64,000 bases of DNA from Toxorhynchites rutilus septentrionalis (taxonomy: Eukaryota; Arthropoda; Insecta; Diptera; Culicidae). The notes beneath the pieces are model-generated. The model had not been told where the DNA came from, made no database searches, and saw only the letters and a list, made by a program, of their open reading frames with translations. Shown piece after piece: positions 9,565-20,675 of this stretch; the first letter of the stretch is position 1; each line of letters begins with the position of its first letter. The translations under genes were made by a program, and so were the position numbers. The stretch spans positions 92,330,564 to 92,394,563 of the forward strand of contig NC_073746.1 of NCBI RefSeq assembly GCF_029784135.1. Direction: 5' to 3'.

Positions 9565-12438
9565 GTTTAGGATACCGTATTAGACCAAGAGGCGGACTGC
9601 TCCAACATCTCCGTGAAAGGCGTGAGCCTCCATGGCGAAGGAGATTGGAGCAACGGATCCTAAACAAGCGCGCCGCAATTGGAAGACTGATGGCGTACAA
9701 AAGAGGCAGCAGATCGGTGAAATTATGTCGCCAAGTTGCTGTGATCGTGCGGCCTACTGAAATTCGCCAGCTGGGAGCTCACCAGCTGACGGAAAAACTC
9801 GACACACTGGTACAGCAATTGAGCGTCCTTACAAAACGGCTGAAACGTTACTCTGACTCTGCAAAGCGCCAGGAACAAAATCGGATGTTCAGAGATAACG
9901 AGAAAGCGTTCTACGACCACATTAGCGACGAGAAGCCCGACTACCGCGAAGGTTTGCCAGATATTAGCGATGTGACGAACTTCTGGGCTGGTATTTGGGA
10001 GACCCCAGTAGAACATCGCGACGGACAAATGTGGTTAAGACGGGAGGAGGAGAGTTGTGGTGAAATTGGAGAGATGCCAGCTATCATCGTCGGAGAGAAC
10101 GATGTCCGCGAAGCCTCGCGGTACCTGAGGAACTGGGCAGCACCGGGCCCCGATGGTGTCCAGAACTTTTGGCACAAGAAGCTGACCGTCGCACATCCGA
10201 ATATAGCTGAGTGCTTCAACAAGGTGCTACGTGACCCACACAACCTTCCTGAATTCGCCACCCGTGGCGTCACCTTCCTCCTCCCGAAAGACAGCAACAC
10301 ATTGAACCCATCAAAGTACAGACCAATAACGTGCCTATCGAGTCTGTACAAAATACTGAGCAGCATAATTACCGCCAAAGTTTCTGCTCACTGCGAACAG
10401 CATCACATCATCGCAGAAGAGCAGAAAGGATGCAGGAAAAATACGCATGGCTGCAAAGACCAGGCCATCATCGACGCAGCCATAGTCGGCCAGGCGGTAT
10501 ACAACCAGCGGAACCTAAGTATGGCCTACATCGATTACAGGAAGGCTTATGACTCCATACCTCACTCGTTTCTCGTCCGGGTATTGGAGCTCTACAAAAT
10601 TGATCCCGTCGTCGTTAGGTTCCTGCAGCATGCGATGAGGCAGTGGAGTACGTCTCTGCACCTCAGTGATGGGGAAAATGTGTTGCAGTCTAGAACGCTG
10701 CAGATAAAGAGGGGGATCTCCAAGGCGACTCTTTCAGCCCGCTTTGGTTTTGTCTGGCACTGAACCCCCTCAGTAGGACGCTCAATAGAAACGGTCATGG
10801 CTATAAAATAAGGTATGGCGACGGCGCCCACGAAGAAGTGACCCATACCTTCTACATGGATGATCTCAAGGTATACGCTGATTCACGTCAGCGTCTAGGT
10901 GTAGCTATCCGGGTTGTCGAAGACATAAGCAGGGACATCTGCATGGAGTTCGGCCTTGACAAGTGCCGCTGTGTCCATCTGCTGGAAGGGCAGCTTACCG
11001 AATCCGGAGGTTAAGAGGTCTATGACGGCGAGTTCATAAGAAACATGGTTCGTGACGAATCCTATAAATATCTTGGATTCCGACAGCTCACCGGGATTCG
11101 CCACTCCGACATCAAGACGGAGCTGCGAGACAAGTTCTTGAGTCGAGTGAACTGTGTCCTGAGGACTTTCCTCAACGCGGGGAACAAGGTACGCGCGATC
11201 AACACATTCGCGGTTCCCCTGCTGACCTTCAGTTTTGGTGTAGTCAAATGGAGCAAAACTGACCTAGAGGACCTTGAGAGGAGAATGAGGAAATCAATCG
11301 GCACTGGAGAGAGTTTCACTGCCACGCAAAGAAGGGGGACTTGGAATAGTCGACATATCTGCACTGTGTGTTGCCCAGGTACGACAACTGCGCGAGTACT
11401 TCGCAGAACGCGCCAACCAAAACGCGCTATACCGGGCTGTCTGCGCCGCCGACAGAGGATACAGCGCTCTGCACTTGGCGCAAGCGGAGTACCAACTCAA
11501 CTGCAATCTGCAGACAGTGGAGGAGAAGATTGCAGCTTGGAAGCAGAAGGCAGTGCATGGTGCCCACCCCCATCAACTGGACCGGCCACACGTCGACAAG
11601 GCCGCATCTAATCTGTGGCTAACGCGTGGTGAACTCTCTTCAGTAGTAGAAGCCGACATGATAGCCATCCAGGACAGGATAATGCCGACGAGAAACTGCA
11701 GGCGGTACGTCTGGCATCAAGACGTTGATGACATTTGCCGGATGTGCCATCAACCAGGTGAAAACATAGAGCACATTATGGGAGGCTGTCCCGTTTTGGC
11801 CAACGCAGCCTACACCGAGCGCCACAACAACGTGGCCCGTATTGTTCATCGACAACTGGCGCTCCAATGTGCTCTACTGGAAGACAACGTACCAAACTAC
11901 CGGTACCTGCCTGCACCTGTCCTGGAAAATGACCGTTTCAAGCTGTACTGGGATCGCACTGTTCTGACCGACCTCTCGATCCACCACAACCGCCCAGATA
12001 TAATGGTTTACGACAAGAGCGACCGCAAAGTCACCATCATCGATGTCGCTATTCCACTGAACCAGAATCTGGAGGAGACCCACGGTCGCAAAATCTGCAA
12101 GTACCGACCATTGGCCGTGGAGCTCAAGGAACTGTGGGGGCTAAGGGAGGTCCCAAGAATTGTTCCAGTCGTTCTCTCTGGAACTGGAATTGTCCCGAAG
12201 ACACTTCTGGAAGCGCTAAAGGCGTTGAATATGGAGAAGGAATTGGCCGGCATCCAAAAGTCGGTCATCCTTAGCACCTGCGCGATTGTTCGACAATTTC
12301 TCGGTCAGGACTGAAACAGCACGAGCATGCAGATACGTGCATTCCGCAGAGCCTAGTCCCCCTTTGGCATTCAGAAGCCCGGGGGCAGGTGAAAATTCTG
12401 GCTAGGTTCGCATAGTTAAGAAGTGAGATAAGTCTGCC
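9565..12438 (+). mobile_element. 5'-truncated R4/Dong-type non-LTR retrotransposon with restriction-like endonuclease
   Basis: The open frame continues without a break up to the A18 junction, so the copy is truncated within its coding region. It encodes reverse transcriptase followed by a CCHC motif and a restriction-like endonuclease, the order of the R2/R4/Dong group. It ends with a 3' UTR of about 120 nt (12315-12438) and a second poly(A) of about 14 A. It shares the outer direct repeat with the ROMO1 copy. Confidence 0.85.
9567..12314 (+). pseudogene. R4/Dong-type polyprotein: reverse transcriptase plus restriction-like endonuclease, two frameshifts and one stop
   Basis: The first frame runs from the junction to 10763. 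It has an N-terminal basic linker, then RT motifs AAPGPDGVQNFW, TFLLPKDSNTLNPSKYRPITCL, EEQKGCRKNTHGCKDQ and AYIDYRKAYDSIPHSF. A frame change near 10720-10760 leads to the catalytic box FYMDDLKVYAD (from 10850). An in-frame TAA follows at 11012-11014. A second frame change near 11325-11345 restores the first frame. The last part (to 12314) carries the zinc motif CRMC...HIMGGC (from about 11740) and the endonuclease core RPDIMVYD...VTIIDVAIP (from about 11990), with the PD...D-type acid residues. Family assignment rests on the YMDDLK box, the GC.DQ motif and the C-terminal endonuclease. R4 versus Dong cannot be settled by eye. Confidence 0.85.
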
Positions 12439-12452
12439 AAAAAAAAAAAAAA
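12439..12452 (+). repeat. Terminal poly(A) of the R4/Dong-type element
   Basis: The A run extends to 12454, but the last two A's can belong to the direct repeat, which begins AACGC. It marks the 3' end of the reverse-transcribed RNA. Confidence 0.8.
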
Positions 12453-12582
12453 AACGCATTAAGATGGGATGTGTAGTCTCATGTTTTAAAATATTTTACG
12501 AACCAAATTTTATCTTGGCAGAAATAGTGGTCAAAAATATCTGTAAGGAATGAAAAATCAATTTCTTCCTGTTTTTTCATAG
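12453..12582 (+). repeat. 130-bp direct repeat, right copy (candidate long target-site duplication)
   Basis: It matches 8964-9097 end to end, lacking four bases after ATCTTGG and with one C/T change. The flanks beyond both ends are unrelated (GTCTCATAAAC after the left copy, ATTCGGTGGGC after the right), as for a target duplication. Confidence 0.85.
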
Positions 12583-13279
12583 ATTCGGTGGGCTAACACA
12601 ATTTTTCGCCAATTAATTCAATAGCCAATTCAATTACCTCATCAACCAGCTTTCGTTTGATTGCTATAAGGTTCCTGTAGGATCTTTAAACAAAGAGATA
12701 TTTTTGTTTGAATGAAAATTTCCCTTAGTCATTGCTGATCAATTGTACAACAAATAAGGGTTTTTGAATTTTTGGAAATCGATGAAAAATAAATCTAATA
12801 AATTTTTTTTCGTCAATGTAACAAATTATCTTTGCACATAGTTTATTGGAGTTTTCAAAACTGCTTTTCGATTCGCGATGCGACCATTATTAAAAGTATA
12901 AAAAGAATGAAGTTCTTCAGAAGTGATTCATGCAATTCGGAACCCATTTCTAATCTATAATTACGAGTGTCATAGAACCACTATGTCGGTCAAAACGATC
13001 TCGAGGAACTATTTTGACATCGACATCCTGTTCATTTTCACTGTCTGGTTGTTTAGAAAATTATTTAGCTTTTCTAGGGCAAATGACAAATGACAAAGTA
13101 AAAAATAATAAAACATTCGACATCGTTCTGCTAGTAGTGTTATTTCGCTATCATATAGATTCGTAGCCACAAGATCTCTATTTGAGGCCTGTTTCAGCTA
13201 GCGAGCAATAGATATATTTTCTTAAAGCTCAGGGTTAAATTGAAAATATGAAATTGTTGATTTCCTTCCTTTTCTTCCT
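12583..13279. other. AT-rich non-coding DNA
   Basis: No reading frame or repeat match was seen. This is the downstream flank of the ROMO1/R4 insertion. Confidence 0.5.
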
Positions 13280-13580
13280 GTGCGAGCAATTGGTCCCCTC
13301 GCTATAAACAGTAGAATAAGTTGAAATATAAATACACATGTAGATAGATATACGAATAGATCTAAGAATTGAGTGTGATCATCAACATTGTAACACTTTA
13401 CTGATATCCCATCCTTTTCCTGAAAAAATATGTCAGTCCACCGTGAGTAATCGGTTTTTCACCTTACTAACTATAGACTTAGGAACATTGTTTATATATA
13501 GTTTTAAATACATATTTAAGAATTCGACTTCTTTAAACTTATATAACTGATCCTGTAAAAATAAACGAATTTAAAAAAAA
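13280..13580 (+). mobile_element. 3'-UTR fragment of an I/LOA-like non-LTR retrotransposon
   Basis: This matches, in the opposite orientation, the 3' UTR of the element at 20676-21670. Shared blocks include AGAATAAG.TGAAAT, AAGAATTGAGT, GAGTAATCGGTTT and CCTGTAAAAATAAA, ending in an A run at 13573-13580. It is severely 5'-truncated, with no coding part, and more diverged than the other copy. Confidence 0.75.
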
Positions 13581-13879
13581 TGTTGATTTTTAACAAGTTA
13601 TGATTTTGATCTTCTAATATTTGTGAATTAGACAGACTACAGACGAATCAACTTTCATGTTTACCATGTTCTTCAAAATTGAACAGGATATTGAACAGGA
13701 ATTTGGTGGAATATGTTTTAAAACCATAATTTAAATATAGGATGTATGGAACAATCATAAAATTGAGAACATAAAAATCTAATCTTTATACTATACGTTT
13801 AAATAATTTACATTTACATTTCAATAATTTACATACAGTTTCATACGAAACTCATTTTAAAAGTTTTTTTAATTTTGTT
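13581..13879. other. AT-rich non-coding DNA
   Basis: No supported gene or repeat boundary. The last part runs into the reversed Helitron remnant. Confidence 0.4.
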
Positions 13880-14780
13880 TTTTTTTTGTTATCAATACCT
13901 TAAAACATTCACGTTTTCTTACTAAGCGCAAGTTCATGAGTCCAATCGCAGAACTGTTCATTGATTGATCCTCTAATCGACCCCGTTGAATTTACCTTTT
14001 ACTATAAAATTCCTAGTACTTTTACCAAAACTCATCATTATAATATCAGATTATTTTCAGACACAAGTTACATGTAATAATTTGACTCCATTTGCTTGAT
14101 TAGTTTTCGAGTTATGCAGAAAATTGTTTTTCATTTGTATGAGGGTGGGCTTAGGGTGTTCACCCTAAGAGAGGGGGATGGAGTATCTAACCACCGTGAA
14201 ATTTGGTTTCGTTTGCTTGATAAATTCTCGAGTAATGCCGAAATGTATGTTTCATTTGTATGGCAGACCCCCCCCCCTAAGAGAGGAGGGAGGAGCATCT
14301 AACTACCATAGAATAATTTATTGCATCCTAAAACCTCCACATGCTAAATTTCGTTTCATTTACTTGATTAGTTCTCGAGTAATACAAAAAATTGTGTTTC
14401 ATTTGCATGGCAGCCCCCTCTAAGAGAAGAGGGAGGAGTGTCTAACCACCATAGACTCATTTATTGCACCCTAAAACCTCCATATGCCTAATTTGGTTTC
14501 ATTTGCTTGATTGATTCTCGAGTAATGCAGAAATTTGTGTTTCATTTGCATGGCAGCCCCCTCCTAAGAGAGGGGGGAGAAGTATCTAACCACCATAGAA
14601 TGATTTATTGCACCATAAAACCTCCACATGCCAAATTTCGTTTCATTTGCTTGATTAATTCACGAGTAATGTAGAAATTAGTGTTTTATTTGTATGGTAG
14701 ACACCCCCCCCCCACTCCCCCTTAGAAAGGGGGAGGGGTCTCAAACTAACATGAAAACCTTCCCCGGCCCCAAAGAAAGT
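13880..14780 (-). mobile_element. Helitron remnant in reverse orientation with five ~140-bp internal tandem repeats
   Basis: Read on the minus strand, 14070-13880 matches the 3' region of the other Helitron copies (ATTATAATGATGAGTTTTGG, then CAATGAACAGTTCTGCGATT). The last 45 or so bases with CTAG are missing. 14090-14780 is a tandem array. The other end matches the 5' part of the 47071-48053 copy (GGGGCCGGGGAAGGTTTTC). Confidence 0.75.
14085..14770 (-). repeat. Tandem array of ~120-148-bp units with C-run/G-run palindromes
   Basis: A common phrase (TTTGCTTGATT...TCGAGT.ATGCAGAAA) starts near 14091, 14213, 14361, 14504 and 14647. Each unit also holds a fold-back of the type CCCCCTC.TAAGAGAGGGGG. 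Copies of the same unit occur at 28660-29170 and 47450-47900. Confidence 0.85.
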
Positions 14781-14879
14781 TTGAATGTGGGTGTTAAAAA
14801 ACGAGTTGTAGAGCGGATAGAGAATTTCAATTAGGTTGACAGAAACTATCAAGTTTACTATGGATTTTTGGGATAAAAT

Positions 14880-15240
14880 TCAAAATAATCTCTAACCAAC
14901 TTTTAAGTTTTTCATTTTAAAAATGATATTCAAACCAACTAATTTAGATGTTTTACAACTATATTCTACACTAAATTTTGTCATCCTACAAATGGAAGAA
15001 TCGTAGCAAGTGTACTTTTTTGAAGTAGAGGCTGTTTAAGGTGAATAGAGCCCGAAAAAAGAAGTTCAATAGTTCTATCATTGTTAACATTTGAACCTAT
15101 GCGTAGAAGGATTTTTTTCTCATCAATATGATCCTCTATCTCCTCTTGGAAGATTCCGAATATATGTAATTTTTGTATGAGAAAGGTATCTTCTGACTTG
15201 AAGAGGGTGATTCAAAAATTAAATTCTTTTTTTATACTTA
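14880..15240 (-). mobile_element. MITE fragment related to 38603-39136, reversed
   Basis: The minus strand of 38720-38940 aligns with 14990-15240. Shared blocks include GTAGAAGGATTTTTT, CATTGTT.ACATT.GAAC.TATGCG, TGAGAAAGGT and TTCTGACTT. The outer ends are not preserved. Confidence 0.65.
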
Positions 15241-15295
15241 AAAAACAATAAATATGTGTATATAAAGCAATATATTTTTTCAATATGTATGTATT

Positions 15296-15670
15296 TTAGG
15301 GTGCCAATGAATGTATGGGAATAAATCGACCCTAAAATTTCAAAAAGTTACCCTATACAAAATGTTCACCACCTCGAAAAAACACCCTATTCCGAATTTC
15401 CGTTTAATCGGACTTGAGGGAGAGTGGCGCAAAGCGGTCAAAGTTTGAGTTTTTTGAAAATCGAAAAATCACCCAAGGGGGGGAGTAAAGGAAATCGGGG
15501 TTTTCGAGAAAAAAATTTTGATGCCAAATGTCTTAAAATTGCATGATACGTCGAGATCTAGTGTCATCATTGAGCTGAAATTCGGCACAGGGTGTTTTTT
15601 CGGGGTGGTGAACATTTTTTATGGGGTAACTTTTTGAAATCCGAGATGACCATTTGCATAGGCAACCTAA
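15296..15670. mobile_element. MITE with long terminal inverted repeats, about 375 bp
   Basis: The segment from 15337 (ATTTCAAAAAGTTACCC, then AATGTTCACCACC, then CGAAAAAACACCCT) is matched in reverse up to 15640 over about 65 bp with few differences. A weaker outer match (TTAGGGTGCC against GGCAACCTAA) extends the arms to about 15296 and 15670. There is no coding sequence. The superfamily is undetermined because no clear target duplication was seen. Confidence 0.8.
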
Positions 15671-16755
15671 TGTATATGTATTCCTGCGGATTGAGTGATA
15701 CGTTATTGCTAAACTTAGTTCATAGATGTTTGGTAGATTATGCTTGGAATCGTTCATTATGAAGTGTTATTTAGTGTTAGCCATTATAGTGATGCGGTAT
15801 CTAATAAAGTACGGCCATAATAATTACCTTCAAAAGCGTTTTTCTTGAAACTAGATTTTTCAAACGGTCGTACACGATATATCAAGAATCAACTGTATGT
15901 GCATGAACTAATGAAATATAATATTTTTTTAAATTATACTATTTTAAAAAAAATCATAAACGTAGAAAAAAAATTTTAAACAGCATTTTTATTTTCTTCA
16001 AACGGCCGCCATTTTGTAAAAAAAAATAGAAGGGTCTGAGCCTAGGGGCACGGACGGAAGTTTGACGTAGGACTATGATTATCAGAACACTTGGTTATTT
16101 TAAATGTGATTCTTTTCATTGTTCATTAATCTGTTAGTTTAACTCTTTTGAAACTCTAAATAGTATTCCTGAAAAGGGCCGTTTGTTGTATGTACTCATA
16201 ACCTTCAAACGGTTTGTAACGAACAGAGAAAGACTATAAGCTTCTGGCAGGAAATTCAACTGTCTAACTGAAAATGATTAACGAATATTAGTGGTACACA
16301 TAACAGGGTGGAATGGAAGATGAGGTATATGTGAATCGGTAAACAAAAAAAAAATATCATCATCGATTACAATATAAAATTTATGGGGAAGAATCGAAAA
16401 AACAAGTTGAAAATACACACGATTTCGTGATATTTTTACGTAAAATACAAATGAAATCATGAAGTTGCTTTAGTTTTAATGGATAGCTATGGTATTGTGA
16501 GCTCTTTCAATTGTCTTATTCTTATTATAAGGCATCGGGAGCAGTAGATTTGTAAATAATGAAATAATGTTCGTTTGCAGACTATCACAATCAAGTCTTA
16601 TTGTTTCTACTACTCAATCTATCATAGAACGAATTGAGTCATTGAGGATTATGAATTGACGAATAATAATATTTCATTTCGTTTCATTTTTGTGATGCGA
16701 TGTAATGCCGATCTCAATAAGTTTTCACATGAGAATCGCTGCCTTCTCTTAATTA
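15671..16755. other. Non-coding DNA
   Basis: No supported gene. A TTTGACGTAGGACTA motif at 16061 recurs, in fuller palindromic form, at 17346-17370 and 55345-55370. Confidence 0.45.
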
Positions 16756-16768
16756 ACGAAAGATCACT

Positions 16769-16917
16769 TTTTTTTTCTTTATTATAGTGACTTTCAACAC
16801 ATTTCGGCTGGTTCGTCACTTTTACTTCCATTTTTGGAAGAATGTCGGGAGTGAGAATTGAACTCGTGATCTCTGCGTGAGAGGTATGGATGTTACCACT
16901 ACGCCAGATCGCCTCCC
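16769..16917 (-). mobile_element. tRNA-derived SINE, family A, copy 1
   Basis: On the minus strand the head reads GGAGGCGATCTGGCGTAGTGG (box A, TGGCGTAGTGG) and GAGTTCAATTCTC (box B-like). It then runs through a body ending CTATAATAAAG plus A-rich tail. A 13-bp target duplication ACGAAAGATCACT flanks it (16756-16768 and 16918-16930). SINEs of this type are transcribed by RNA polymerase III and moved by a partner retrotransposon. Confidence 0.92.
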
Positions 16918-16930
16918 ACGAAAGATCACT

Positions 16931-17739
16931 GTGTGGGTGACACTTTCCTCGTTGCTTTGATGAAATCTTGAATGAAGTTTGAGTGATGTATGAAATCTTG
17001 CATCTGTTTACTTTAACATCTTACTAATTTATTAGATAGAATGAATTATTGCACGCAATTTTGTGTTACATACAACATTCAAGGGAACGCAGTTGGAAGA
17101 CAAAATGCATAATGCATGATTTACTTTCGCATCCGCTCGCAAAACATACCTCACTTATTTGTTGAATTACTCACTTGTTTTATTATTTTCACTGTTGATG
17201 TCTCAGGCGAAACAGATGCTGGATAAATTTACCGTCTAATGGTATATATTATAACATATATCGTAAGAACGATTCTGCGTTATATGCATTTGAAAACTCT
17301 TAATAAACGTTACATTTTTCGTAGAGTAACCTCCCTATATAAAAATCAAAGACGTAGTCCTACGTCAAAACATGTTTTTGACTTTTCCGAGGCTCATGCG
17401 ATAGAGGCATCTTTGCTGATTAATAATCTGCTCGATTTTTTTATTGTTTCAGATAACCAGAAGGGCTGGAATCGTGTACGCCACGCTACAAGTTTTTTTT
17501 AACTCTCTTACTTCATCAGCTTGTAACTATTCTAATTAGTTATATTTTTTACGTTACATTTTTGTTGTTTTTATATTAAAAGATAGATAAACAAATAATG
17601 ATACAATGAATAGGAAAAATATTCTTCGTTTCGTTTTTCGGAGCTCGAAAAAACATCTGAAATCTGTACCTCTACATTAGAATAACCCCTTAAACAATAC
17701 AAACTTTTAGTCCAGGATTTTACTCGAAACAATTGCATC
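16931..17739. other. AT-rich non-coding DNA with a dispersed GACGTAGTCCTACGTC palindrome
   Basis: GACGTAGTCCTACGTC at 17351-17366 is palindromic and shared with 55347-55365. No supported gene; the 87-codon frame at 17239-17502 resembles nothing known. Confidence 0.45.
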
Positions 17740-20183
17740 GTGTAAATCTCTTCTTCAGTCAGTCAACGAGAATTGTGGAATAAGCTTCCCCTAGTCTTCC
17801 GAACATTCTAACAGTGTCACACCATTCGACGGTTCACGCATGCAGTCCGTCGCGCAATTGACCACCTCGTCGCGGCAGGCAGCAATGAAATACGTGCGAT
17901 GAAATTATGCTTATTACCATCCGGCTCGGAGCAGCCGAAGGAAACATCACATAGTTTTCTGAATGAATGAAACCTGCTCGGAATGTGACCAGCGCGGAGG
18001 GTGGAGGTTATTGTCAGTCTGTCAATGTTTATGTCTGCGAGGCGAGAAAGCGTCCGATGGTTAATTGGTATTTCTTCTAATAGCTCGGATGCTGGGAGGG
18101 AAGAGAGAAAGAAAAGTACATACACCCAGTCTTTGGCCCCCGTCCGCGTGTCCTCGTCCCGTCCGCGCAACCTTTTGCCGACGGGGTAGAGAATTTTTCA
18201 AACTAACGAGTTGGTGGAAAAACAATCGATCCAATCGCGGGAGATATATCGAGTGCTGACAAACACGCCACATTCGGTTGTTAATTACAATGCATATTCT
18301 GCGTTTTTGTGTATTCAGATTTTCGGAGAAAAGCGATGATAAAGTAACCTGTTTCAATCATTAGGGTATGGAAAACATTGATACCCACCTTGGCCGGAAG
18401 TTAGCTGAGATTCAGCTATTCCACTGAGACTCTGGCGCCACATCTCGTCAGATAACGAGGTGATTAATCAGTCTCGTTCGAGTTCAGTATATCACTTTCG
18501 AAAAGTATAAGTTTACATTTAATTGGGAGAAGCTTGTAGACGCCATTCTTTGTCTGAATTCATAATTGATTGATACTTTGTATGTTAATTACAGTTTAAT
18601 GTCAATCAGAAGCTCATATTTCTTATATTGAAAATTGTGATTTACAATTATTTACCTTCCATCAACATCAAAAATCAATCGCCCCCAACTGTCCTCCTAT
18701 CCCCATTCACAATCAAACCCACAGAAGCCTCATTGTTTATATGAAGTGCATTTTACCTTCCAGTAACTATGAAATATATTATGTCCATCGCCATAATTAA
18801 CCCTTAACGAACCGATGTGCTGACGGTTCGGCAAAAATACACTCCGAAATCATCGATTCCGCCAGCGCGGATCGATGCGCCGCGGTCTGCTGTTACCCCC
18901 GGTATTTCTTCATGTCTCTGGTCGAAAATTTATAAACCCGATCGACCACAATCGCCACCGAATGTCGGGGTGAACATTGCCGGTTGAAGTAGTCGCTGAT
19001 TGCCATTAGGTAAGAGATATGGCCACTTTTCAGACCATCTCCATCAGCATAATGCTCAATCCGACACACGGAGCTATAATAGCGCGGCATATGCCATCCA
19101 CCCAAGGAGCAGCAGCAGTGGGTTTCGGTTTCAGAAAAACAAAAAAAAAACCAACCATATCTGCCTTTGACGGGTTCATTTTAAAGCAATTATGTTATTA
19201 TTTTTATGACCAATTTGGGGCCATTAAGTGCCTTTTTTTCTCTCCCGACTGTCCCGGTTTCTTGTATGAGTTGGAGTTTGTGAATGCATGTGTGAATGTT
19301 TTTCTCGGATTCTCCTCCATCTCTCCGGTGTGTCGGGAGGGCAAAATTTTCTCGCATGTGATGCATAAATGGTTTACAGCTATCGGCGAGAGCTATCGTC
19401 ACTAACTTCTTCCATAAAAGCAGAATGCTGGTAAGGTTCACGAACGGGCTTCAGTGGCTGGCAGAAGGTGTCAAAAAGGCTTCTTAGCTCTGGGGTACAA
19501 CTCCAAATTACAGGGGTCATTCAGTGAGCGTGACGTTGATTGCTCAGGTTGGTGATGGATTGATGGGCTTAGCGCCCAGGTGATTAATGGTGGTTTGTGT
19601 CGAAACAATTTTACGGCCACCGGGTTTATTGATCACCGCAGCCGCGGGTGGTTGGTTTGGTTGGTTCGTCTTTATGGGCTCGTGCCAACTGTTGACTGTA
19701 TTATTGAACCGGGTGGAAACTGTTGATCATACGCTATAATCGACATAAACTAAATTTTATGTTACGCTTGTATCCAAGTGGGGAATCGCACTTTCCAATG
19801 TTCTACTGAGACTACATTTTTGTTCTTTGTCTTGACAAATCTTTAAATTACATCGGTTCACTGATAACAGCTGTGAACAGAAGATCTAATATGGATTAGG
19901 TGCTTGGTGTAGCACTACACTAAACTGAAGATCGATCGATCATAAATATCTGCAAATATATCGTAAATATAAACATCGTTAGATTTTAGATACCGTTGAT
20001 CATTGAATATGTTTAAAAATATTGAGCAATGGTTGAACACGAATACATCCGGACACGAAAATCTTGTTGGGATGTAAAGGTGCGTTTTATTTACCATAGT
20101 TATATGTAACAGGTATACATTACTAGATATTATGATTTTTGTAAGATCATTGTTTTCAGTTTCTTACCATAGTCGATTACTCG
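17740..20183. other. Unique GC-richer non-coding island
   Basis: The stretch, especially 17800-19740, is richer in GC and CpG than its surroundings and matches no other part of the window. Reading frames up to 128 codons on both strands show no recognisable domain. It is more likely host intronic or intergenic DNA than TE-derived. No splice-site-bounded coding exon could be supported. Confidence 0.5.
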
Positions 20184-20194
20184 AACTTTTTTTC

Positions 20195-20349
20195 GTGGAG
20201 GCGATCTGGCGTAGTGGTAACATCCATACCTTTCACGCAGAGATCACGAGTTCAATTCTCACTCCCGACATTCTTCCAAAAATGGAAGTAAAAGTGACGA
20301 ACCAGCCAAAATGTATTGAAAGTCACTATAATAAAGAAAAAAAAAAAAA
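20195..20349 (+). mobile_element. tRNA-derived SINE, family A, copy 2
   Basis: Same head (GGCGATCTGGCGTAGTGG), box B-like GAGTTCAATTCTC and AATAAAGAAAA tail as the copy at 16769-16917. A target duplication AACTTTTTTTC flanks it at 20184-20194 and 20350-20360. It is full-length. Confidence 0.92.
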
Positions 20350-20675
20350 AACTTTTTTTCACACACATTTGTTTTCATCATAGGATCTATTGTGGAAAAC
20401 GTATTTTTCAACGCCATTCTCAATAGCTTCGAAATAAAAATTTAGAAATCTGGTCTAACTAAGAGCTATAGTGAAAATTTAAATCTATCGAATTCAACAT
20501 AATTTTATCTGGTAATTTTTCTGGTGTATCGAAATTTATTCATAATGATTTTTTTTCAGAATTTTGGAGCATTGTGCGGTACATTTTTATGGCAATTAGA
20601 AATTTTGGAATTTTTAAATTAAGTTTTAAAACACAGTACTGCTTTGAAGTGTGTTTGTATACGCACGTTTTATAT

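Noticed and set aside
14085..14770. CRISPR-like or satellite array
   Set aside because: Units are about 140 bp without spacer structure and lie inside Helitron sequence.
17817..18170. 117-codon minus-strand frame in the 17-20 kb island
   Set aside because: It is overlapped by equally long frames in other phases and has no domain.
20195..20270. Functional tRNA gene (TGGCGTAGTGG head)
   Set aside because: Repeated four times with a common non-tRNA body, A-rich tail and target duplications.
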